From positions 1 to 21,766 of IMG/VR virus record IMGVR_UViG_3300009136_000041: a DNA stretch of 21,766 nt. One strand, 5' to 3'. A program made the position numbers and the translations under genes. This DNA is from a virus. The notes below the pieces were generated by a model that was not told the DNA's origin, searched no databases, and saw only the letters and a list, made by a program, of their open reading frames with translations. Positions 6,678 to 13,284 of the stretch are shown piece by piece. How positions within the stretch are numbered: the stretch's first letter is position 1; each line of letters opens with the position of its first letter.

Positions 6678-6930
6678 TGATTTAGGCTCGCAGCCTGAAT
6701 GGAATGAAGACGATAAAGCTAACTTTGAACGGTTAGATTATCTTATTCATAAGACTTTTGGTCAAAGTGATGAGGGCTTAGAGCTGTTAGCACTATGGAC
6801 TGAGAATCTTATAATGTCACCGGGCTTTGAGTTTGGTGATAATGATTTGACTATAGGCCACAAAGAGGGCGTTAAGTCATTTATACGCAATATAATTTTA
6901 ACTATTAAAAAGGTAGAGAATGATGAGTGA
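6661..6930 (+). CDS. Bbp19-like small phage protein (89 aa)
   Basis: A small acidic protein that starts at TTG and overlaps both neighbours. A short acidic N-terminus leads to a core with a helix and the FGQSDEGLELLALW pattern, then IGHKEGVKSFIRNIIL near the end. This layout (a conserved Gly followed by a Leu-rich helix, and a second EG motif before a final helix) and the position between portal and scaffold fit the Bbp19-like family first seen in Bordetella phage BPP-1. The role is not established; a minor capsid or assembly role is likely by position. Confidence 0.6.
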   Translation: MSNPYDDLGSQPEWNEDDKANFERLDYLIHKTFGQSDEGLELLALWTENLIMSPGFEFGDNDLTIGHKEGVKSFIRNIILTIKKVENDE

Positions 6931-7678
6931 TGACATCGAAACAAATGAAGAAGTAGTAACTGAGCCACCGGCCGAGACTACAGTAACCGCTGAGACTGTT
7001 GAGACTGAGGCAGTTGAAAAGGTAGAGCATCCTGAATGGTTTAAGGCTGACAAGTACAAGACGGTTGATGATCAAGCTAAGGCTTATACTGATTTAGAGA
7101 AAAAATTCGGATCATTTACCGGTGCGCCTGAGACTTATGAGGCGGTTTTATCTGACGAGCTAACTGAAGCAGGCGTGTCTATTAATGCTGATGATCCATT
7201 GATGGCTAGAGCTATTGAGTTTGCTAAGGCTTCTAACATGAGTCAAGAAGGCTTTAATGGCATGGTGCAGCTATATGCTGAAAACCTTGTCACAGAAAAC
7301 ATTGCTTTAGAGCAGTACAAGTCTGAGCAATTGGATTCGCTGGGCGCTAAGGGTGCACAACGTATCGAAGGCATTAATAAGTGGGTCGATGCCAATATGG
7401 ATGCAGAAAGCGCAGCTAATTTACGTGGCGTTATCACTACATCTGAAGGCGTACAAGCTATTGAGCAATTGATAGCTAAGACTAAAAACGCGCCTGTAGC
7501 TGCTGCTGATCTTGCGCCGGCACAAAGCGTTACACAAACTGAACTAGATGCAATGTATTTTGCTAAGGATGAGAACGGTAACCGTAAGATTAATACCGAT
7601 CCATCATTTAAGGCTGAGTATGAAAGTAAAAAATCCGCATTACATGGTGATGCACCATTCAGGCAAATGATAGGCTAA
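6920..7678 (+). CDS. Capsid assembly scaffolding protein
   Basis: A 252-residue acidic protein, T7 gp9-like in position and pattern, that would guide procapsid assembly and then leave. The N-terminus is a low-complexity Glu/Thr/Val run (1-36), followed by HPEWFKADKYKTVDDQAKAY and FGSFTGAPETYE (about 39-77), which are hallmarks of podovirus scaffold proteins. A helical middle part follows, with a polar C-terminus containing MYFAKDENGN. It begins inside the previous gene (AAGG at 6910-6913 is the SD sequence). It is separated from the capsid gene by a fibre-like gene, which is unusual. Confidence 0.88.
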   Translation: MMSDDIETNEEVVTEPPAETTVTAETVETEAVEKVEHPEWFKADKYKTVDDQAKAYTDLEKKFGSFTGAPETYEAVLSDELTEAGVSINADDPLMARAIEFAKASNMSQEGFNGMVQLYAENLVTENIALEQYKSEQLDSLGAKGAQRIEGINKWVDANMDAESAANLRGVITTSEGVQAIEQLIAKTKNAPVAAADLAPAQSVTQTELDAMYFAKDENGNRKINTDPSFKAEYESKKSALHGDAPFRQMIG

Positions 7679-7682
7679 TATT

Positions 7683-9101
7683 ATGTTTAACATACAAACC
7701 TTTTCCCCAGTTGGCAGCCAAGCAACGGCGGCGCCAAGTATATTTACTTATAGCACGACTGACACGCTTTCTCAGGTGTTGGCTCCTAACTACTTTTACG
7801 GCGTATCATTTAATGAAGGCGATATAGTTAGAGTCGAATGTGCCGAGGGGTCAAGGGTTGTTAAGTATGTTAGTGGCGTATTCGTTAATGATTCAGTATT
7901 AGCTAGCAGGGTTATTGTCACAGATTCTAGCCAGTTTGCTAATATTGATAGCACTAAAGAATATTTTATTGATGGCATTATAGATATGACAGGGGTATCA
8001 ATAGTTGTTCCTCCAGGTGGTATCAGTCTAAAAGGCTACGGCTTTAATATATCCGGCTTAGTTTGCGCTGATGATAATTACACAATGTTTGTTAGCGAGT
8101 CTATTGCTATAGGCTCGGGTGATGTTTTAGGAATGGATTATTTTATAAGTGTTACCGGCGCGGCATCTAAAGTTTATGAGCTTTATGACGCTACCGGGCT
8201 TTATGCTTTTGAGTTTCAAAGAATAAATTATAATAATTGCACTAATCTAGGTGATCTTTACGACTACAGGCAAGGCTTAGAGCTTGGAACGGGTAGATTT
8301 GGCGGCTCTCCCTCGTTAACTTTGCATGGTATATGGTTAGGTGGTTATAGAATTACAACGTCTATAGTTCGTAATTTAGCAGGAACAATGACAGAGCCAT
8401 TGTTTAAAGCTGGTTTTTTGTTCGAGATGAGAAGCAGGTTTTTAACTGATATGAATGTAGACCTACCAACATTAGCACCTTTGCTAGATTTTCAGCCTGT
8501 AAACTTTCCTAATGCTAGCACGTTGCAGCTTAAAGGCTGCGAGATAACAAGAGATGGAGCCTATGTTTCTAATGATTCAAATATAACGCCTAATATTTCT
8601 GAGTCAGATTTGCCATCCTACTGGAAAGGAAACAACGGTTTATTAAATACTTTTGTTGGTGGCACAATATCGGTAATAAGTGAAGAATTGACAGTAATAG
8701 GTGCTGGTTCAACTTATTATGATCTAGAGGGCGTTTATCTTGGCACAGGTTTGCAACACTTTTCAGCTAGCGCAGATGGTAAGCTAACGCACTTGGGAGA
8801 AACCCCGACAGAATATGAGATCACAGCCTCATTGGTATTAGAAAGCCAGCAAAATAATGATTTAACAGTTAGGTTTAGAAAGTGGGATAACAGTGCTGGG
8901 GTTTTTATAAATTTAGATTATACGGAGCAGACAAGGCAGGTTAGCCAGCTTCAAGGTGGTCGAGATGTTGCAAACTTTACTCTAGTTGTTGGTGGCTCTT
9001 TAGATCAAAATGATTTTTTTCAATTACAGGTAAAAAATAATAGTGGCAATAGTAATGTTACCGCTGAAACAAGTAGTTTTTTTAGAGTTCAAGAAAGATA
9101 A
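7683..9101 (+). CDS. Fibre- or decoration-like virion protein between scaffold and capsid genes
   Basis: A 472-residue, beta-rich protein poor in charged helices. The first about 70 residues (FTYSTTDTLSQVLAPNYF, then FNEGDIVRVECAEGS) resemble an N-terminal module that occurs in several phage head-fibre and tail-fibre proteins. The middle is a long beta region without recognised motifs. The last about 110 residues read like a jelly-roll-type domain ending with LQVKNNSGNSNVTAE and FFRVQER. It could be a head fibre, decoration protein or receptor-binding protein. Arginine codons are mostly AGA/AGG (15 of 17 by hand count), opposite to the capsid gene next door, which may hint at separate ancestry. 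The family is not firm. Confidence 0.65.
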   Translation: MFNIQTFSPVGSQATAAPSIFTYSTTDTLSQVLAPNYFYGVSFNEGDIVRVECAEGSRVVKYVSGVFVNDSVLASRVIVTDSSQFANIDSTKEYFIDGIIDMTGVSIVVPPGGISLKGYGFNISGLVCADDNYTMFVSESIAIGSGDVLGMDYFISVTGAASKVYELYDATGLYAFEFQRINYNNCTNLGDLYDYRQGLELGTGRFGGSPSLTLHGIWLGGYRITTSIVRNLAGTMTEPLFKAGFLFEMRSRFLTDMNVDLPTLAPLLDFQPVNFPNASTLQLKGCEITRDGAYVSNDSNITPNISESDLPSYWKGNNGLLNTFVGGTISVISEELTVIGAGSTYYDLEGVYLGTGLQHFSASADGKLTHLGETPTEYEITASLVLESQQNNDLTVRFRKWDNSAGVFINLDYTEQTRQVSQLQGGRDVANFTLVVGGSLDQNDFFQLQVKNNSGNSNVTAETSSFFRVQER

Positions 9102-9105
9102 CCAG

Positions 9106-9136
9106 TTGACAATTATTGTCACTATGTGTTTATAAT
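9106..9136 (+). promoter_or_regulatory. Promoter for the major capsid gene
   Basis: A perfect -35 TTGACA (9106-9111) and a perfect -10 TATAAT (9131-9136) are separated by 19 bases, slightly longer than ideal. It lies about 135 bases before the capsid start and just after the fibre-like gene, so the capsid gene can be transcribed on its own. Confidence 0.65.
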
Positions 9137-9141
9137 TGTCA
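9107..9141 (+). promoter_or_regulatory. Three operator-like TGACAAT/ATTGTCA boxes
   Basis: TGACAAT (9107-9113) and ATTGTCA (9115-9121) form a palindrome around one base. A second ATTGTCA lies at 9135-9141, exactly 20 bases downstream of the first, about two helical turns. The boxes cover the -35 and -10, so a bound protein would compete with RNA polymerase. No candidate regulator is encoded in the window. Confidence 0.5.
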
Positions 9142-9209
9142 CAACACCTTCCGATACCCTCTTAAAAGGCCGGACTTGAAATACTTAGTTAATTTTATAT
9201 TAGCAAAAG

Positions 9210-9233
9210 TCAAACCGAGTTTCGGCACTTTGA
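9210..9233 (+). promoter_or_regulatory. Hairpin in the capsid mRNA leader
   Basis: TCAAA-CCGA (9210-9218) pairs with TCGG (9222-9225) and TTTGA (9229-9233) with a three-base bulge CAC and loop GTT. There is no T run, so it is not a terminator. It could stabilise the capsid mRNA or tune its translation. Confidence 0.4.
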
Positions 9234-9272
9234 TCAAGCTAAACCGAATCAAATACTTTTAGGAGACATAAT

Positions 9273-10112
9273 ATGTCTAAGTTCCTCACTAATGCCGCAG
9301 TCATTGAATTTGACAGCGAAGTAAAACACGAATATCAGGGTATGGGTCGTTTACGTAACACTGTTACTTTACGTACCAACGTTACTGGCGAAAGTTACAA
9401 GTTCGCACGTACTGGTCAAGGTCTTGCTAATCAGAAGGCTACCCAAGCTGATGTAACTCCAATGGACGTTACCTATGGCCGTCAAACTGCAACGATGGAA
9501 AACTGGTTAGCTCCAGAATACACCGACATTTTTGACCAGGCTGAAGTTAATTTTGATGAGAAGCAAGAGCTAGCTAAGACCATTGCTAAAGCTTTGGCTC
9601 GCCGTGAAGATCAAATCATAATCGATGCTGTTGAGGGTGCTACTTATAGTACTACTCCTGCAACTGCTGATACTGGTTTGTTACTTACGACTGCTGCTGC
9701 TGGCTTAACGGTTGCTCAGTTACGTGCAGCATCTACCGGTCTAACTGATCGCGGTGTTGAAAACGAAGATCGTTTCGTTATGTGTACGGCTGGCGCTTTA
9801 TCTAGCTTGTTAAGCGAAGAGTCTATTACTAGCTCTGACTATAACAATGTTAAAACTTTAGTTAATGGCGAGATTGATACCTTTATGGGCTTCAAGTTCA
9901 ACATTATCGAAAGTCGCGTTGAAGGTGGTCTAACTGCTTTGACTAACTTTGCTTACCATAAGTCTTCAGTAGGTTATGCTGTCGGTATCGACATGAAAAC
10001 TACTATCGATTGGGTTGCTCAGAAAACCTCATGGTTGTGTAACGGTATGCTTAAGTCTGGCGCTGTTGTGCGTGAAGCTGCTGGTATTGTTAAGATGCCT
10101 ACTACTTCATAA
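9273..10112 (+). CDS. Major capsid protein
   Basis: The 279-residue shell protein, probably HK97-fold and of the BPP-1-like podovirus capsid group. Recognisable parts are the N-terminal FLTNAAVIEFDSEVKHEYQG, then MENWLAPEYTDIFDQAEVNFDEKQ around 76-98, which is close to conserved capsid segments, and a helix ending ALARREDQIIIDAV. It has a strong SD sequence (AGGAG, 9261-9265), its own promoter and a terminator behind it, as expected for the most abundant virion protein. All 12 arginines use CGT or CGC, a mark of high expression. The position after the scaffold gene agrees. I did not identify a maturation protease site. Confidence 0.9.
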   Translation: MSKFLTNAAVIEFDSEVKHEYQGMGRLRNTVTLRTNVTGESYKFARTGQGLANQKATQADVTPMDVTYGRQTATMENWLAPEYTDIFDQAEVNFDEKQELAKTIAKALARREDQIIIDAVEGATYSTTPATADTGLLLTTAAAGLTVAQLRAASTGLTDRGVENEDRFVMCTAGALSSLLSEESITSSDYNNVKTLVNGEIDTFMGFKFNIIESRVEGGLTALTNFAYHKSSVGYAVGIDMKTTIDWVAQKTSWLCNGMLKSGAVVREAAGIVKMPTTS

Positions 10113-10119
10113 GTAGACC

Positions 10120-10156
10120 GGCGGGGGTTAGCTATTACTAGCTCCCGCCAATTTTT
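10120..10156 (+). terminator. Intrinsic terminator after the capsid gene
   Basis: A 12-bp stem (10120-10131 with 10138-10149, including GGCGGG/CCCGCC and two G-T pairs) has a six-base loop and is followed by AA and five T. It would end part of the capsid transcripts and lower expression of the tail genes. Confidence 0.85.
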
Positions 10157-10166
10157 CATCACTCTT

Positions 10167-10188
10167 CACCTCGTAAGGGGTGCTTTTT
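10167..10188 (+). terminator. Second terminator-like hairpin before the adaptor gene
   Basis: CACCTC (10167-10172) pairs with GGGGTG (10177-10182), one G-T pair, around a GTAA tetraloop of the GNRA type, and is followed by C and five T. The SD sequence of the next gene (GAGG, 10189-10192) starts directly after the T run. It may be a backup terminator or a leader hairpin. Confidence 0.55.
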
Positions 10189-10198
10189 GAGGTAGTTT

Positions 10199-10780
10199 AT
10201 GTCTAGTTCTATAGATATAGCGTCTAATGCTTTACTGCTGATAGGCGATAACCCTATCTCATCATTCAATGATCCAGGTGCCGGCGCTCAAGCTGCCGCT
10301 AACCTTTATCCGCAAACTAAAGAGATGGTACTTAGCTATCATCCTTGGTCGTTTGCCATGAAGCATCAAGAGCTATCAAGGCTATCAGCCGCTCCAGATA
10401 AGCGCACTGGCTACAAATACGCATATAAGACACCAACTGACCTAATCCGATTATGGGCTATCATGCCTCATAGTGATTACGTTATTGTAGGTGAGAACAT
10501 TTTAAGTAATGAGCCTGCTTTACTTGCTCGTTATGTTTATGATGTGTCTGAGTCAGCTATACCGGCACAGCTAATTAAGGCTATGGAGTATCAAATGGCC
10601 TCAGAGTTTTCTATATCTGTTACTGAAGATGAGAACAAGGCAGCATTTTATCAGCAAAAAGCTAATTTACAGTTAGCCAAAGCATCCAATGTTGACTCTC
10701 AAGGCCAACCACAGCAATCTATTGCCTCATCACCATTCATTGAAGCGCGTAATGGTGGGTTCTCAGGAAGCTATTTCTAA
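10199..10780 (+). CDS. Tail adaptor (T7 gp11-like, tail tubular protein A)
   Basis: A 193-residue protein that would form the ring between the portal and the nozzle. It has the family pattern: NALLLIGDNPISSFNDPG near the start (9-26), then LSYHPWSFAMKHQELS (about 45-60), AYKTPTDLIRLWA and, near the end, AKASNVDSQGQPQQ. Length is typical for gp11-type adaptors. It has a good SD sequence (GAGG, six bases upstream), and its stop overlaps the next start as TAATG, so it is coupled to the nozzle gene as in T7-like phages. Confidence 0.9.
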   Translation: MSSSIDIASNALLLIGDNPISSFNDPGAGAQAAANLYPQTKEMVLSYHPWSFAMKHQELSRLSAAPDKRTGYKYAYKTPTDLIRLWAIMPHSDYVIVGENILSNEPALLARYVYDVSESAIPAQLIKAMEYQMASEFSISVTEDENKAAFYQQKANLQLAKASNVDSQGQPQQSIASSPFIEARNGGFSGSYF

Positions 10781-12801
10781 TGGGCTTATGGACAACTCAA
10801 TCAAATTTTACAAAGGGCGAAATAGATCCCACATTATTAGGTCGAGTTGATTTAGATATATATTATCAATCAGTTCAAGAGGCCACTAATGTTCTATCTA
10901 TCCCTCAAGGTGGGCTTAAGAAGCGGCCTGGCACAGCATTTTTAGGTGCTGCTTTAGGTGATGGGCGGCTAGAAAGTTTTAGCTTTAATACTGAGCAAAA
11001 CTATCTGCTAGTCTTTACTGCATTAAATATGCAGGTTTATAAAGATGGTGTTTTGCAGGCAACCGTAACAACACCATACCCAAGCACTACAGTTATCCGC
11101 GAGGTTGATTATATTCAATCGGCTGACTCTATTATTATTACTCACCCCAACTATGAGCCTAGATTTATACAGCGCACAAGCGATACAGCATGGACTATCA
11201 CAACGCTACCACTAACCAACTTACCTCAGTATAATTATGATGATGCTAGTAGTCCTACGGCCGTTAGTGAGGTTCAAGAGATAAATTTTAGCACTGATGA
11301 TGCTGAAGGTGATAAGTTTAGAATATCACTAGATGGTATTTTAACTGAAGAGATAGTCTATAGTGAGGCGGCTGCTACCGGCGATGCTAGAGCATTAACT
11401 ACCGCCAAAAACATACAAGTTGCATTGCAGGAATTACCGAACACAGGTAACACAGGTGTTTCGGTTGTATCAACTGGCATTAGAGATTATCAGGTTACAT
11501 TCTCAGGCGAATCTGCTAGTGATTGGGAGCTAATGACGATCACTTATTTATTTTCTGCTAATGCTAATGTAACCGCTCCAGTGACTAGAATATCTGGCGG
11601 TACCTCCCCAAAAGAAGATGTATGGTCTACTGGTAGAGGATGGCCTAGAACGTGTACTTTTCACGAAGGGCGCCTATGGTTTGGCGGGTCTTTATCGCGC
11701 CCATCTACTATATGGGGATCAAACGTCAATGATCCTTTTAACTTTGAAGCAGGTCGAGCTAGGGCAGATCAATCCATTGATGCAACACTAGCAACTGATC
11801 AGCTTAATGCTATTACGGGGATTATCTCTAATCGCTCATTGCAGATATTTACTAGTGGCGCTGAGTTCTATGTGCCTACATCACCTATTACTCCTGAGAC
11901 AGTGGCGGTTAAACCACAGACTAATATAGGCTCTAAGCGAGTTAGGCCGGTAGTTATTGAAGGTTTAACCATGTTTGTCCAAAGAACGGGCAAAGCGCTG
12001 TATCAATTCCAATATACTGACGAATTTCAATCTAATGAATCTCGTAGCGCATCTTTAGCATCACCTCATTTAATTACTAACCCTTATCAGCTAGCGGTAT
12101 CCCAAGGCAGTAGCGAAACCGATGCCAACTATATTTACTTGGTTAGTGATACGGGTGACATGACTGTTTTTAATACTCAGTCGCTTGAAGGCGTGCAAGC
12201 TTTCACAAGATGGTCAGACCAGGCTGATATTAAATCGGTGGCGGTAGTTGATGAGGTTGTTCATCTTCTAGTTAATCGCGGCTCTAGGTATGACATTGTT
12301 AAGGCTGATAGCTTTCTTAATACTGATTCTTCTGTATTACAGCTAATTGTAGGCGATACAGTTACAGGGCTTGATCACTTAGATGGTCAGACGGTTAAGG
12401 TTAAAGCGGAGGGAGCGGTTCAGCTTGATAAGGTTGTAGTTGCTGGGTCTATTACATTAGATCGTGAGGTTAACGGACTTGTCGAGGTTGGTTTAGAGTA
12501 TCAACCGACCATTAAAACCATGCCGCTAAACGTAACGCTTAACGATGGCTCGCACGCTGCACAAAAAAAGCGAATTATGAGGTGCGCAATTCGGGTGCAT
12601 GAGTCTAACGGTGTTATAGTTAACGGGCAGAGATTAGCCGATAAAACTATAGGACTTAATCAGTTTGATTCGCCAGAGCCACAATCAGAATTTAAAAGAG
12701 TATTTTTGTCTGGTTGGTCACTGGACGCAACGATAGAGATAACACAGACAACGCCATACCCGTTAACGGTGCTGGCTTTAGATTTAGAGGTTAAGGTATA
12801 G
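10780..12801 (+). CDS. Tail nozzle (T7 gp12-like, tail tubular protein B) with inserted beta domain
   Basis: A 673-residue protein forming the tip of the short tail. The family's N-terminal pattern is NFTKGEIDPTLLGRVDLDIYYQ and NVLSIPQGGLKKRPGTAFL (9-55), and the core has GWPRTCTFHEGRLWFGGS (287-304) and IWGSNVNDPFNF (311-322). Between about 163 and 272 lies a segment that looks inserted: a beta domain with AKNIQVALQELPNTGNTGV and YQVTFSG, similar to modules in phage and bacterial surface proteins. This would decorate the nozzle and might touch the host. The core assignment is firm; the insertion call is inference. AGGAAG (10764-10770) serves as the SD sequence. Confidence 0.88.
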   Translation: MGLWTTQSNFTKGEIDPTLLGRVDLDIYYQSVQEATNVLSIPQGGLKKRPGTAFLGAALGDGRLESFSFNTEQNYLLVFTALNMQVYKDGVLQATVTTPYPSTTVIREVDYIQSADSIIITHPNYEPRFIQRTSDTAWTITTLPLTNLPQYNYDDASSPTAVSEVQEINFSTDDAEGDKFRISLDGILTEEIVYSEAAATGDARALTTAKNIQVALQELPNTGNTGVSVVSTGIRDYQVTFSGESASDWELMTITYLFSANANVTAPVTRISGGTSPKEDVWSTGRGWPRTCTFHEGRLWFGGSLSRPSTIWGSNVNDPFNFEAGRARADQSIDATLATDQLNAITGIISNRSLQIFTSGAEFYVPTSPITPETVAVKPQTNIGSKRVRPVVIEGLTMFVQRTGKALYQFQYTDEFQSNESRSASLASPHLITNPYQLAVSQGSSETDANYIYLVSDTGDMTVFNTQSLEGVQAFTRWSDQADIKSVAVVDEVVHLLVNRGSRYDIVKADSFLNTDSSVLQLIVGDTVTGLDHLDGQTVKVKAEGAVQLDKVVVAGSITLDREVNGLVEVGLEYQPTIKTMPLNVTLNDGSHAAQKKRIMRCAIRVHESNGVIVNGQRLADKTIGLNQFDSPEPQSEFKRVFLSGWSLDATIEITQTTPYPLTVLALDLEVKV

Positions 12802-12803
12802 AT

Positions 12804-13274
12804 ATGGCACAGTTAGCATTAGTAGCAGTACCGGCAGTGCTTGGAGCTATGCAGCAAACTCAAGCTGGCAAGATCAAGCAAATTGAATCTGAGGTTAATG
12901 CTGCACAAATAGAGACTGCTGCATCTCAGAGAGAAGCGGATCGTAAGGATGCTCTAGCTGCTGCTGTATCAAGTCAAAACGCTGCTGGTGGTGCAAGTGG
13001 TATAACCTTTGAAGGTTCGCCTCTATCGGTCCTAGAGGAAGATATACGACTAGCTGAGGAAGGCAGTGAGCGCGATGCGTTAATGGCTAGATTGGGTGCG
13101 GATGCAGAATTAAATAGAGGTAGGACTGCTGAATCTCAAGCTAGGTCAAATGCACAGCTTGGCCTATTGACTACGGCTGCTACTGTTGGCGCTCAAGGTT
13201 TTAAATCTAGTGCTAAATCTAGCAATGGATTGCAGCCTATTGATATGTCAAAAATACCCGCTAAAAAAAGATAA
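12804..13274 (+). CDS. Internal virion (ejection) protein, T7 gp14-like
   Basis: A 156-residue, alanine-rich helical protein. A short hydrophobic N-terminus (ALVAVPAVLGAM) leads to a long helix (about 20-60), then GGASGITFEGSPLSVLEEDI (62-80), which matches the ASG/GSP signature common in gp14-like ejection proteins of podoviruses. A second charged helix and a basic tail (KIPAKKR) follow. In T7, gp14 forms a pore in the outer membrane during DNA entry. The order after the nozzle gene and before a gp15-like gene is the same as in T7. Confidence 0.75.
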   Translation: MAQLALVAVPAVLGAMQQTQAGKIKQIESEVNAAQIETAASQREADRKDALAAAVSSQNAAGGASGITFEGSPLSVLEEDIRLAEEGSERDALMARLGADAELNRGRTAESQARSNAQLGLLTTAATVGAQGFKSSAKSSNGLQPIDMSKIPAKKR

Positions 13275-13284
13275 GGCTATAAGC

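Noticed and set aside
13186-13284. Upstream extension of the gp15-like gene
   Set aside because: It overlaps the previous gene by 89 bases and ATG 13285 has AAGG at a good distance.
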